DNA from: Methylobacterium brachythecii
GTDB taxonomy: Bacteria > Pseudomonadota > Alphaproteobacteria > Rhizobiales > Beijerinckiaceae
Direction: 5' to 3'
NCBI RefSeq assembly: GCF_014196345.1
Contig: NZ_JACIDN010000004.1
Coordinates: 248,001-312,000, forward strand
DNA: 64,000 bases
Part shown: positions 8,692 to 17,070 of the stretch, piece by piece
Numbering within the stretch: the stretch's first letter is position 1
How the letters are laid out: each line of letters begins with the position of its first letter
The notes under the pieces: generated by a model
What the model was told of the DNA's origin: nothing
What the model saw: the letters and a program-made list of their open reading frames with translations, nothing else
The model's database searches: none
Translations under genes and position numbers: made by a program

Positions 8692-9483
8692 ATGACGGCG
8701 AGCAACGTTCAACTGCGCCTGAACGGCATACGGAAGGCCTTCCCCGCCAAGGGAGGCCCAGTGCCCGTTCTCGACGGGCTGACCTTCGACATCCACGAGC
8801 GGGATTTCGTCTCGATCATCGGCCCATCCGGCTGCGGCAAGACCACGGTGTTCAACATCGTCGCGGGGCTGATCGAGCCCGATAGCGGCGCGATGTTCTT
8901 CCGCGGCGAACCGGTTTTCGGACTGCGCGGCCGGGTCGGCTACATGATGCAGAAGGACCTGCTGTTTCCCTGGCGCACGGTCCTCCAGAACGTGATGCTC
9001 GGCTTGGAGATGAAGGGCGTCGACCCGCGCCAGGCCACGGATACGGCACGGGACTACCTCGCGCGCTTCGGTCTCGGCGGCTTCGAGAACGCCTATCCCA
9101 AGACCCTGTCCGGCGGCATGCGCCAGCGCGCCGCCCTGATCCGGACCCTGATCATGGACCCGGATATCCTGCTGCTCGACGAGCCGTTCTCGGCGCTCGA
9201 CTACCAGACCCGGCTCTATCTCGAAGGCGTGCTGCTCGACGCGGTCGAGACCTTCAACAAGACCGTGGTGCTCGTCACGCACGACATCGACGAGGCGGTC
9301 GCGCTCTCGAAGCGCGTCGTGGTGCTCGGTGGCCGGCCCTCGCAGGTCAAGAACGTCCACGAGATCGAGCTCGGCGACCGCTCGCCGATCGGCGCGCGCA
9401 GCGACCCGCGCTTTTCCGAATACTTCCACGCCCTCTGCGGCGAACTCGACATCCAGACGCGCACCCGAGCGGAGGCTGCCTGA
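8692..9483 (+). CDS. ABC transporter ATP-binding protein, nitrate/sulfonate/taurine type
   Basis: The product is a 263-residue cytoplasmic ATPase. Walker A GPSGCGKTT is at residues 44-52, the signature LSGGM near 139 and Walker B LLLDEPFSALD near 160, followed by the switch histidine in LVTHDIDEAV. It resembles SsuB/TauB/NrtD-type subunits. The ATG has AGAGGAG upstream. Its stop overlaps the permease start by 1 nt, and the binding protein and amidase follow, so the importer is complete. It is the first gene behind the sigma-54 promoter. Confidence 0.92.
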   Translation: MTASNVQLRLNGIRKAFPAKGGPVPVLDGLTFDIHERDFVSIIGPSGCGKTTVFNIVAGLIEPDSGAMFFRGEPVFGLRGRVGYMMQKDLLFPWRTVLQNVMLGLEMKGVDPRQATDTARDYLARFGLGGFENAYPKTLSGGMRQRAALIRTLIMDPDILLLDEPFSALDYQTRLYLEGVLLDAVETFNKTVVLVTHDIDEAVALSKRVVVLGGRPSQVKNVHEIELGDRSPIGARSDPRFSEYFHALCGELDIQTRTRAEAA

Positions 9484-10361
9484 TGACCACGCAAGCCCTG
9501 AAAAGCGGCACCCGCACCGTGCCCTCGAACCGGAGCATCAGCATGCCGCGGCGCGGTCCCGGCCCCATCGCCCGCGCCATCGACACGCGGCTCGGGCGCG
9601 GCTTGATCCAGCTCGCTGCGGTTGCCGTTTTTTTCATCATCTGGGAGATCGCGGTCGACGCGGCGTGGCTCGATGCGTTCCTGGTCGGCGCGCCGTCGGG
9701 CATCTGGCAGGTCTTCCGCACCAGCCTGATGGATGGCAGCCTCCTCACCGATACCTGGTACACGCTGATCGAGGCGATCCTGGGTTTCGTGATCGGCACG
9801 GCCCTCGGGTCGCTGGCGGGCCTCTCCCTCTGGTACTCGACCCTGGTGGCCCGGATCGTCGAGCCGTTCATCGTCGCCATCAACTCGGTGCCGAAGATCG
9901 CGCTCGCGCCGATCGTGATCCTGTGGTTCGGCACCGGCTTCATCTCGAAGGTCGCTCTCGCGGTCTCGCTGACCGCCCTCGTCGCCCTGATCGCCGCCTA
10001 TCAGGCCGCGCGTGACGCCGACCCAGACCTGCAGGCGCTGCTCGCCTCGATGGGCGCCTCGAAGAACAAGGTCTTTCGCTCGGTGATCGTGCCGTCGACC
10101 CTGCCGGCGATCATCGGGATGTTCCGCATCAATATCGGCTTCGCGCTGGTCGGCGCGGTGGTCGGCGAGTTCATCTCGTCCCAGCGCGGCCTCGGCCACC
10201 TGATCTACAACGCCTCGTCCCTCTACGACCTCAACACGGTCTGGGCCGGGCTGTTCGTGCTGATGTTCGTCGGCTTCCTCCTCTACCACCTGATCGACTT
10301 CGTCGAGCGCCGGATCCTGCCCTGGAAGCAGATCTCGACCGCCGGACAGGTCCAGGTCTGA
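9483..10361 (+). CDS. ABC transporter permease, nitrate/sulfonate/taurine type
   Basis: The product has 292 residues. A polar N-terminal tail of about 35 residues precedes about six membrane spans. The cytoplasmic EAA-like loop that docks to the ATPase is present as LLASMGASKNKVFRSVIVPST with the usual conserved glycine. The start codon overlaps the stop of the ATPase gene (TGATG), so the two subunits are probably made in equal amounts. The binding-protein gene follows after a 65-nt gap that holds a hairpin. Confidence 0.92.
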   Translation: MTTQALKSGTRTVPSNRSISMPRRGPGPIARAIDTRLGRGLIQLAAVAVFFIIWEIAVDAAWLDAFLVGAPSGIWQVFRTSLMDGSLLTDTWYTLIEAILGFVIGTALGSLAGLSLWYSTLVARIVEPFIVAINSVPKIALAPIVILWFGTGFISKVALAVSLTALVALIAAYQAARDADPDLQALLASMGASKNKVFRSVIVPSTLPAIIGMFRINIGFALVGAVVGEFISSQRGLGHLIYNASSLYDLNTVWAGLFVLMFVGFLLYHLIDFVERRILPWKQISTAGQVQV

Positions 10362-10377
10362 GCCGCCCTCACCTCTC

Positions 10378-10398
10378 GGCGGCCCGGATCGGGCCGCC
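10378..10398 (+). terminator. Intra-operon GC hairpin between permease and binding protein
   Basis: GGCGGCCCG (10378-10386), loop GAT, CGGGCCGCC (10390-10398) is a perfect 9-bp stem followed by TTCCTT. In an operon gap this could be a partial terminator, or a 3' stabiliser that changes the ratio of permease to binding-protein/amidase mRNA. The short, interrupted T run argues against full termination. Confidence 0.55.
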
Positions 10399-10426
10399 TT
10401 CCTTCCCCCTCTCCCCCGGGTTCTCG

Positions 10427-11389
10427 ATGTTGAAGTCCTTCCGTTCCGCGGCCCTCCTCGCCGCCGCGCTCGCCTGCGCCACGCCGGCAGCCGCCGCCAA
10501 CCTGAAGGCCACGGTCTCCCAGGCCTTCCAGTCGATGCTCTACCTGCCGCTCTACGTGGCTTTGGACGAGGGCCTGTTCGAGAAGGCCGGCATCGACGTC
10601 ACCAAGGAGACGGCTGGCGCCCCGAGCGTCGCCCTCTCGGCGGTGATCTCGAAGAGCGCCCAGTTCTCGCTGCACGGGCCGGAATGGACGGCTGTCGCCG
10701 CCTCGAAGGGCGCGCCGGTCAACATCATCTGCAACGTCGTCAACGGCGCCGCCGTCTGGATCGCCGCCGCACCCGACTTCCCCTTCAAGGAGGCGAAGGA
10801 TCTCAAGGGCCAGACCATCGTCGCCGGCCTGATGCCCACCACCAGCACCTCGCTCTTCCTCAAATACCTGAAGGAGAACGGGATGACGAAGGACGACGTG
10901 AACATCACGCAGGTCCAGATCGGCACCGAGCCCGGCCCCTTCCTGGCCGGCCAGGCCAAGGTCGCGGTGATGTACGAGCCCGGCCTCGATCAGGCGGTCG
11001 CCAAAGGCATGAAGGTGCTCGTCGGCTTCCCACAGCATTACGGCGCCTATGCCTTCTCGGCGATCAGCGCCCGCAAGGACGTCGACCCGGCCACCGCGCA
11101 GGCCTTCGTCAACGGCCTGCAGGCGGCGCTGGTCCTGATGAAGACCGACCAGGCCAAGGCGATCGCCGTCGCCAAGAAGGAGTTCCCGACGCTCGATCCG
11201 GCCGTGGTCGAAGCCGCGGTGAAACGCATGATGTCCGAGAAGGTCTACCCGGAGACCGCCGACATCAGCCCGGACGCGCTCAAGGTCGGCCTCGACACCC
11301 AGATCGCGCTCGGCAACCTCGCGGCCCAGCCGGACTACGCGACCTTCGTGCGGCGCTCCTTCATCGAGAAGGCGATCGCCGGAAACTGA
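10427..11389 (+). CDS. ABC transporter substrate-binding protein (NMT1/THI5-like, SsuA/TauA type)
   Basis: The product has 320 residues. The signal peptide MLKSFRSAALLAAALA...AAA is cleaved near residue 24. The mature protein has the periplasmic-binding fold of the NMT1/SsuA group: FQSMLYLPLYVALDEGLFEKAGIDV at the start, then AAPSVALSAV-like and LKGQTIVAGLMPTTSTS hinge regions. The family binds nitrate, taurine, alkanesulfonates, aromatic amides or thiamine pyrimidines; the ligand cannot be read from the sequence. Its stop codon overlaps the start of the amidase gene by 1 nt (TGATG), which ties transport directly to hydrolysis and suggests an amide ligand. Confidence 0.9.
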   Translation: MLKSFRSAALLAAALACATPAAAANLKATVSQAFQSMLYLPLYVALDEGLFEKAGIDVTKETAGAPSVALSAVISKSAQFSLHGPEWTAVAASKGAPVNIICNVVNGAAVWIAAAPDFPFKEAKDLKGQTIVAGLMPTTSTSLFLKYLKENGMTKDDVNITQVQIGTEPGPFLAGQAKVAVMYEPGLDQAVAKGMKVLVGFPQHYGAYAFSAISARKDVDPATAQAFVNGLQAALVLMKTDQAKAIAVAKKEFPTLDPAVVEAAVKRMMSEKVYPETADISPDALKVGLDTQIALGNLAAQPDYATFVRRSFIEKAIAGN

Positions 11390-12717
11390 TGACGATGGAA
11401 GCGCACACTCTCGGCCTCGTCGAGGCCGCCCGCGCGATCCGCGACGGCCGCCTCGACGGGGCGGCCTATCGTGCCGCTCTCGTCGAGCGGATCCGCCGGA
11501 TCGACCCCGAGATCCGGGCTTTCACCTGTCTCGCCGATCCCGATGACGCTGCGACGGGGGCCGGCCCCCTCGCGGGCATCCCCGTGGCGGTGAAGGACAT
11601 CTTCGCGACGAGTGGCCTGCCGACCACCAACGGCTCGCAGATCTATGCCGATCGCATTCCCGATGCCGATGCCTGGGTGGTGGAGCGGCTGCGCTCGCTC
11701 GGTGCCTCTGTGCTCGGCAAGACCGTGACCACGGAATTCGCCTGGCGTCATGCCGGACCGACGCGCAACCCCTGGAACACCGCCCATACGCCCGGTGGCT
11801 CCTCGAGCGGTTCCGCTGCGGCCGTGGCTGCGGGGCTGGCGCCGCTGGCGCTCGGCAGCCAGACCTTCGGCTCCGTGATCCGGCCGGCCGCCTTCTGCGG
11901 CGTCGTTGGGCTGAAGCCGAGCTACGGCGCCATCCCCCGCATAGGCGTCCACCCGCTGGCGCCATCCCTCGACCATGTCGGAGTGTTCACGCGCTCGGTC
12001 GCGGACGCGGCCTTCGCCCTGTCTCTCCTGACCGCCGTCAGCGATGCCGATCCGCATGGGCGGCCGCTACCGGGCTTCAGCCTCGACACGGCGCTGGCGC
12101 CGCTACCGGCCCCGCGCCTCGCCTTCGTGAGGACGAGCCAGTGGGATGTGGCCGATACCTCGCAGAAGGCGCTCACCGAGACAGCGGCCGCGCGCTTCGG
12201 GGCCGCGGGAGGCGTCGTCGAGGACGTGGTGCTGCCCGCGTCCTTCGTGGGGATGTGGGAGGCCGCACGAACCATTCTGGCCTGCGAGGCCTCCGCGATC
12301 TTCGGGCCGCTGGCGGAGCGCTACCCGGATCTGATGAGCGCCGTCCTGAAGGAGCTCGTCGCCGAGGGGGCCGCAATCGCCGCACCGGCCTACATCGATG
12401 CCCTGCGGTTGCAGGCGCAGCTTCGCGAAGAACTAGGCACCGTTCTCGTTGGCTTCGATGCGATCCTGACGCTGCCCGCGGCAGGACCGGCCCCGGAAGG
12501 CCTCGACTATACCGGCAACCCGGCCTTCTGCGTGCCCTGGACCTTCCTCGGCGTCCCCGCCGTAAATCTTCCCGCTGGACTGCACGACGGCATGCCGCTC
12601 GGCATTCAGCTGGTCGGCCGGTATCGCGACGACCTGCATCTGCTACGCGTGGCGGCCTGGTGCGAGACGATCCTCGATCACCACACGGTGCCGAGCCTCG
12701 CCGCATCCGGCCCGTAA
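11389..12717 (+). CDS. Amidase signature family hydrolase
   Basis: The product has 442 residues. The amidase-signature catalytic lysine lies in IPVAVKDIFATSGLPT and the glycine/serine loop in HTPGGSSSGSAAAVAAGLAP. The nucleophile serine is expected in QTFGSVIRPAAFCG, where most relatives have GGS-(I/V)-R; the change to F-G-S-V-I is a family variant. No signal peptide is visible, so it should act in the cytoplasm on the imported compound and release ammonia or an amine. The start overlaps the binding-protein stop by 1 nt. Together with the sigma-54 promoter this suggests a nitrogen-scavenging role. The exact substrate (amide, carbamate or urea derivative) is unknown. Confidence 0.88.
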   Translation: MTMEAHTLGLVEAARAIRDGRLDGAAYRAALVERIRRIDPEIRAFTCLADPDDAATGAGPLAGIPVAVKDIFATSGLPTTNGSQIYADRIPDADAWVVERLRSLGASVLGKTVTTEFAWRHAGPTRNPWNTAHTPGGSSSGSAAAVAAGLAPLALGSQTFGSVIRPAAFCGVVGLKPSYGAIPRIGVHPLAPSLDHVGVFTRSVADAAFALSLLTAVSDADPHGRPLPGFSLDTALAPLPAPRLAFVRTSQWDVADTSQKALTETAAARFGAAGGVVEDVVLPASFVGMWEAARTILACEASAIFGPLAERYPDLMSAVLKELVAEGAAIAAPAYIDALRLQAQLREELGTVLVGFDAILTLPAAGPAPEGLDYTGNPAFCVPWTFLGVPAVNLPAGLHDGMPLGIQLVGRYRDDLHLLRVAAWCETILDHHTVPSLAASGP

Positions 12718-12752
12718 AGGGCCGGACCAGCGAGATCCCGGCAACCGGCCTC

Positions 12753-12769
12753 GCCCTGATGATCAGGGC
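12753..12769. terminator. Hairpin between convergent amidase and DUF192 genes
   Basis: GCCCTGA (12753-12759), loop TGA, TCAGGGC (12763-12769) lies 36 nt after the amidase stop and overlaps the DUF192 stop codon. It could serve as a bidirectional terminator. No T tract is evident. Confidence 0.4.
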
Positions 12770-13266
12770 CTGCCCTTGAACATGGTGTGCTCCACACGAT
12801 CCCCCGGCCGGATGCCCAGCTTCGCCGCCGTGCCGGCATTCACCTCCAGCACGGCGAGCACCGGCTCGCCCGAGGGGATGACGCGGGTGGAGAACGGCTC
12901 GGTGTCGGAGGCGACGCGGGCGACGGTGCCGTCGGCGCGGATGAAGACCATGTCGAGAGGCAGGTAGGTGTTCTTCATCCACATGTTGACCTCCTGCACC
13001 TGCTCGAAATCGAACAGCATACCTCGGTCCGCCGCCAGTGACTTGCGGAACATCAGACCGCGGCCGCGGTCGGAATCGGTGCGCATCACCTCGACCTTGA
13101 AGGCGTGGCGGCCGTTCTTGGAGGCGATGGACAGTGGCTCGGTGCGGGCCGCCGCCATGTCGTCGACCGGTGTGACGGCGCGGGCCGAAGGGGCGAACTG
13201 AGGCGCGGCAAGCAGGGCGGCGGCGAGGGCGAGGACGGCGCGGCGGCGGAGCGGGCTCGAAACCAT
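12763..13266 (-). CDS. DUF192 family exported protein
   Basis: The product has 167 residues with a signal peptide (RRRAVLALAAALLAAPQFAPSARA). The DUF192 core is plain: VEVMRTDSDRGRGLMFRKSL, GMLFDFEQVQEVNMWMKNTYLPLDMVFI and the terminal GIRPGDRVEH. The family is a small beta barrel of unknown function. I chose the ATG at 13266; an in-frame TTG lies 2 codons earlier. It begins 15 nt after the stop of the tandem cold-shock gene on the same strand, an arrangement that recurs in Rhizobiales and implies co-transcription. Confidence 0.88.
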   Translation of the reverse strand: MVSSPLRRRAVLALAAALLAAPQFAPSARAVTPVDDMAAARTEPLSIASKNGRHAFKVEVMRTDSDRGRGLMFRKSLAADRGMLFDFEQVQEVNMWMKNTYLPLDMVFIRADGTVARVASDTEPFSTRVIPSGEPVLAVLEVNAGTAAKLGIRPGDRVEHTMFKGRP

Positions 13267-13281
13267 GGGCAACGGATACCG

Positions 13282-13875
13282 TCAGTGAGAGGCCGGAAGC
13301 GCCCCATCGACGAGGCGGACTTCCGCCGCCATAGCACCCTTCGAGCCGTCGCCGTAACGCACGAGCACGGTGTCGCCCGGCTTCAACTCGGCGATACCGT
13401 AGCGGCGCAGCGTCTCCATGTGCACGAAGATGTCCGGCTTGCCCTCGCCGCAACTGACGAAGCCGAAGCCGCGCAGGCGGTTGAACCACTTCACCACCGC
13501 CGTCTCCAGCCCGCTCGTCGGCGTCACGCTGACATGGGTGCGCGGCATCGGCAGTTCGGAGGGGTGGGTAGCGGTCGACTGGTCGAGCGAGACGACACGG
13601 AAGGCCTGCCAGCCGCGCGGCCGCTCCACGGCTTCCACGACGACGCGCGCGCCCTCGCTGGCGTTCTGGTGGCCGTCGCGGCGCAGGCAGGTGACATGGA
13701 GCAGAACGTCGGGCGAGCCGTCATCGGGAACGATGAAGCCGAAACCCTTGGAGACGTCGAACCACTTGATCCGGCCGGAGACCTCGATGAGGTCGAGCGG
13801 GCGCTCGGCTTGCGCCTCGTCCGACACGGATGCCGTCCGCTGTTCAGCCTCTGCGATCCCGTGATCGTTCGACAT
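13282..13875 (-). CDS. Tandem cold-shock-domain protein
   Basis: The product has 197 residues and two cold-shock domains. The first starts near residue 33 ([19 protein letters not shown] with DVLLHVT) and the second near residue 125 ([20 protein letters not shown] with DIFVHMETL). Both keep the RNP1 (K-GFGF-) and RNP2 ((V/I)-(F/L)-(V/L)H) aromatic positions that stack on single-stranded RNA or DNA. The linker is proline-rich. Double-domain versions replace single CspA-type proteins in many alphaproteobacteria and act as RNA chaperones. It is the first gene of a two-gene unit with DUF192. Confidence 0.92.
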   Translation of the reverse strand: MSNDHGIAEAEQRTASVSDEAQAERPLDLIEVSGRIKWFDVSKGFGFIVPDDGSPDVLLHVTCLRRDGHQNASEGARVVVEAVERPRGWQAFRVVSLDQSTATHPSELPMPRTHVSVTPTSGLETAVVKWFNRLRGFGFVSCGEGKPDIFVHMETLRRYGIAELKPGDTVLVRYGDGSKGAMAAEVRLVDGALPASH

Positions 13876-14173
13876 GTAAGCAACCCGAACCGAACCGAAT
13901 CACGCCTCCGCGATTCGAACGACAGGTTAACAAAGTCCAGACTCGGCGGAAGCCCGTTCTCGGGGCCACGAGGCGGCCGAACATTGCAATTTCTCGCGAT
14001 TCGGCAGTCTTGCCACAGTCATGCTTGCAGGACTTTGTAATGGCTACATGGTGCCGCAGGACGACGCGCCGGTCCTCGTCGAAGACGAGGCGCGGTCGGT
14101 CACGATGTCGAGAGCTGTTTGGCGCGAGGGCCGGGCATCGCTCGTCCCGGGCAACGATGCTACGCGCAAGTCC

Positions 14174-15193
14174 ATGCACGACGCCACCCCTGCCCGCGCG
14201 GGCGACCAACCAGCGGACACCGGCCGCCCTCGCGCGCGCCTCGACGTCATCGACGCGGTCCGCGCGGCGGCGCTCGTCGCGATGGCATCGTACCATTTCA
14301 CTTGGGATCTCGGCTTCCTGCGGCTGACGCCGCTCAACGCCGCGCTGACGCCGCCTGGGCGCGTCATCGCTCACCTGATCGCCGGCAGCTTCCTGCTGCT
14401 GGTTGGGATCAGCCTGGTTCTGGCCACGCGCAACGGCCTGCGCTGGCGGCCCTACCTGATGCGGCTCGCCCGGATCGGCGCCGGGGCGATCCTCATCACC
14501 GGCATGACCTACTGGGTCATGCGGGACGGGTTTATCTTCTTCGGCATCCTGCACTGCATCGCCGTATCGAGCGTGCTGGCGCTGCCGCTGCTTCTGATGC
14601 CGAGGCGCGCGGGCATCGTGCTGAGCACATTGCTGAGCATCGGTTTGATCCTGGGCAGCGTCACGCTGCGCGCATCCTTGCTCGACGAGCCGGCGCTCGC
14701 CTTTCTCGGGCTCGCCCATCTGCCGCCGCAGACGAACGACTGGGTGCCGCTGTTTCCGTGGTTCGGGATCGTCTGCGCGGGGATCGCTCTGGGCCGGCTC
14801 GGCCTGCCGGCCTTCCTGCGCTCGCCGCTCGCCCGCTGGCGGGCCGAGGGCCGGCTGGCGCGTGCCGCGACCTTCGCGGGGCGGCACAGTCTCGCTTTCT
14901 ACCTGATCCACCAGCCGGTTCTGTACGGGCTGGTTTACGCCGTGGTCAGCGTGACGGGACCGCATCCGCGAGCGGGCGTCGCCGAGTTCCGCACGGAGTT
15001 CGAGGGCAACTGCACCCGCACGGGCGGCGCGCGGGAGGCTTGCCATGTCGCGAGCAAATGCATCGCCGACGTCCTGCGCCGCGAGGGCCTCTGGGGAAGC
15101 GGCCGCCCCTACACCCTGGAGGAGCGGGCCAAAGCGCAGGGCTTTGCCCGGCAATGCTACGAGGCGGCGGAGGGCACCGCCTCCCCGCCGTAA
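14174..15193 (+). CDS. DUF1624/HGSNAT-type integral membrane protein
   Basis: About 339 residues. The conserved opening RLDVIDAVRAAALVAMASYHFTWD starts near residue 22, followed by about seven further membrane spans and the late motif FAGRHSLAFYLIHQPVLYG. This is the fold of heparan-alpha-glucosaminide N-acetyltransferase and of acyltransferase-3-like proteins, which move acyl groups across the membrane. After the last helix comes a polar tail of about 75 residues with four cysteines (NCTRTGG, EACHVASKC, QCYEA). The start is uncertain: ATGs at 14021, 14048, 14105 and 14174 are all in frame and none has a good ribosome-binding site. I used the last one before the conserved domain. Confidence 0.75.
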   Translation: MHDATPARAGDQPADTGRPRARLDVIDAVRAAALVAMASYHFTWDLGFLRLTPLNAALTPPGRVIAHLIAGSFLLLVGISLVLATRNGLRWRPYLMRLARIGAGAILITGMTYWVMRDGFIFFGILHCIAVSSVLALPLLLMPRRAGIVLSTLLSIGLILGSVTLRASLLDEPALAFLGLAHLPPQTNDWVPLFPWFGIVCAGIALGRLGLPAFLRSPLARWRAEGRLARAATFAGRHSLAFYLIHQPVLYGLVYAVVSVTGPHPRAGVAEFRTEFEGNCTRTGGAREACHVASKCIADVLRREGLWGSGRPYTLEERAKAQGFARQCYEAAEGTASPP

Positions 15194-15213
15194 GCCGTCA
15201 CTGAGCGAGAAAA

Positions 15214-15780
15214 CTAGTCCTTGGCACGTTCGACGTAGGAGCCGTCGGCCGTCATGATCACGACGCGCGTGCCGGTCTGGATGTGCGGCGGCACCGTGGT
15301 CTTCACGCCGTTCGAGAGCATCGCCGGCTTGTACGAGGACGAGGCCGTCTGGCCCTTGGTCGTCGGCTCGGTGTCGACGATCTCGAGCGTCACGCGCGCC
15401 GGCAGCTCGATGGTCAACGGCACGCCGTTGTGCTGCGAGAGCATCACGGCCATGCCCTCCTGCAGGTAGGGGGCGGAGGAGCCGACCACGTCCTCGGGAA
15501 CCGCGATCTGCTCGTAGTTCTCGGGGTTCATGAAGTGAAACCCCTCGGCGTCGTTGTAGAGGAAGGTGTGCTCGCGATCCTCGACGAAGGCGCGCTCGAC
15601 CTGCTCGGTGGTGCGGTAGCGCTCGGAGACCTTCACGCCGTCGGTGATGCGGCGCATGTCGAGCTGGGTCACCGGGGTGCCCTTGCCGGGGTGGATGTTC
15701 TCCGCCGTCAGGATGACGTAGAGCTTGCCGTCCTTGTCGACGACATTGCCCTTGCGGAGCGTCGAGGCGATCACCTTCAC
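15214..15780 (-). CDS. efp: Translation elongation factor P
   Basis: The product has 188 residues, the normal length for EF-P, with three beta-barrel domains. The loop tip [10 protein letters not shown] places Lys33 at the position of E. coli Lys34, the residue that receives beta-lysine. EF-P binds between the P and E sites of the ribosome and relieves stalling at polyproline stretches. The start is a GTG at 15780 with AAGG about 10 nt upstream. It is divergent from epmA and epmB, which encode the modifying enzymes, so the whole pathway except EpmC is here. Confidence 0.96.
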   Translation of the reverse strand: MKVIASTLRKGNVVDKDGKLYVILTAENIHPGKGTPVTQLDMRRITDGVKVSERYRTTEQVERAFVEDREHTFLYNDAEGFHFMNPENYEQIAVPEDVVGSSAPYLQEGMAVMLSQHNGVPLTIELPARVTLEIVDTEPTTKGQTASSSYKPAMLSNGVKTTVPPHIQTGTRVVIMTADGSYVERAKD

Positions 15781-15950
15781 GAGCGTAGACCTTGTTTTGT
15801 CGAGGGCGCCGGGCCGATGCGGCGACGCCGTAGCGAAATATCGCTGCAGCCCCTACCGCATCCGCCGCCTTCGTGCCAGCCGAGACCCGTCAATCTGGAG
15901 CACGCCGCTTTTTTCTGCGAAACAGCAGCATGCTCCAGCTCCTTGTTGCC

Positions 15951-15995
15951 GCATGATGTTTTCGGGAAACCTGTTCCCACTTTCCCGCATCATGC
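15951..15995. repeat. Rhizobiales-type palindromic element
   Basis: GCATGATG (15951-15958) and CATCATGC (15988-15995) are perfect inverted ends of a 45-nt element with an internal TTTCGGGAAACC...CCCACTTTCCCG pairing region. It strongly resembles the scattered GCATGAT...ATCATGC palindromes of Rhizobiales genomes. It lies in the efp/epmA divergent gap, 19 nt before the epmA start. Confidence 0.7.
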
Positions 15996-16014
15996 TTTGT
16001 AGAGCCGGCGCAGC

Positions 16015-17070
16015 GTGAACCCTCCCTCCCCCTGGTGGCAACCGCAGGTCCATGCGGATCGGCGCCCGCTGCTGATGGCGCGAAACCGCATCCAGGCGGC
16101 TCTGCGCGCGCATTTTTCCGCGCAGGATTTCGCCGAGGTGGAAGCCGCTTGCTTGCAGGTCTCGCCGGGCAACGAGGCGCATCTCTCGGCCTTCGCCACC
16201 GAGGCGATCCAACCCGATGGCGGGCGCGAAAAACTCTACCTGCACACATCACCGGAATTCGCCTGCAAGAAATTGCTGGCGGCCGGCGAGCCGAAGATCC
16301 TCAGCATCGCCAAGGTTTTTCGCAATCGCGAGCGCGGGCCGCTGCACCATCCCGAATTCACGATGATCGAGTGGTACCGCGCGGGAGAGGGCTACGAGAC
16401 CCTGATGCGCGACTGCGCCGACCTGCTGGCGCTCGCCGCCGGGACGGCCGGTGTCACCCGCCTCGCCTATCGCGGCCGTGAGGCCGATCCCTTCGCCGAG
16501 TTCGAGCGCCTGACCGTCGCCGAAGCCTTCATGCGTCATGCCGACATCGATCTACTGGCGACGCTCTCGGACGACGGCCAGACCGATCGCGACCGGCTCG
16601 CTGCCGCCGTTGCCGCGCGAGGCCTGCGCGTCGCCTCGGACGACACCTGGGCGGATCTCTATTCCCGCATCCTGGTGGGGCTGGTGGAGCCGCATCTCGG
16701 TGACGGGCGCCCGACCATCCTCTGCGAATACCCGTTGAGCGAGGCGGCTCTCGCCCGGCCGAGCCCCTACGACCCGCGCGTCGCCGAGCGTTTCGAGCTC
16801 TATGCCTGCGGCGTCGAACTCGCCAACGCCTTCGGCGAGCTGACGAATCCGACCGAGCAGCGCCGCCGCTTCGAGGCCGAGATGGACGAGAAGGCGCGCG
16901 TCTACGGCGAGCGCTACCCGATCGACGAGGATTTTCTGGACGCCCTCGCGATCATGCCGGAGGCCTCGGGCATCGCGCTCGGCTTCGACCGGCTGGTGAT
17001 GCTCGCCACTGGCGCGCCGCGCATCGACGACGTGGTCTGGACGCCGGTCGCCCGGAGCGTCGCCTCGTGA
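16015..17070 (+). CDS. epmA: EF-P lysine aminoacylase EpmA (PoxA/GenX)
   Basis: The product has 351 residues and a class II aminoacyl-tRNA synthetase catalytic core without the N-terminal anticodon-binding OB domain, as in EpmA. Motif 2 is FRNRERGPLHHPEFTMIEWY and motif 3 ASGIALGFDRLVMLATG. EpmA attaches (R)-beta-lysine to EF-P instead of loading tRNA. The GTG start at 16015 is the only start near the N-terminus. It overlaps epmB by 4 nt (GTGA). The housekeeping lysyl-tRNA synthetase in this window is class I, so this may be one of few class II LysRS-like proteins in the genome. Confidence 0.94.
   Translation: MNPPSPWWQPQVHADRRPLLMARNRIQAALRAHFSAQDFAEVEAACLQVSPGNEAHLSAFATEAIQPDGGREKLYLHTSPEFACKKLLAAGEPKILSIAKVFRNRERGPLHHPEFTMIEWYRAGEGYETLMRDCADLLALAAGTAGVTRLAYRGREADPFAEFERLTVAEAFMRHADIDLLATLSDDGQTDRDRLAAAVAARGLRVASDDTWADLYSRILVGLVEPHLGDGRPTILCEYPLSEAALARPSPYDPRVAERFELYACGVELANAFGELTNPTEQRRRFEAEMDEKARVYGERYPIDEDFLDALAIMPEASGIALGFDRLVMLATGAPRIDDVVWTPVARSVAS

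Noticed and set aside
8692..12717. Thiamine-pyrimidine (ThiXYZ) uptake as the role of the ABC operon
   Set aside because: The NMT1/THI5 resemblance is shared by many SsuA-type proteins, no TPP riboswitch-like leader fits in the short 5' region, and the sigma-54 promoter points to nitrogen control.
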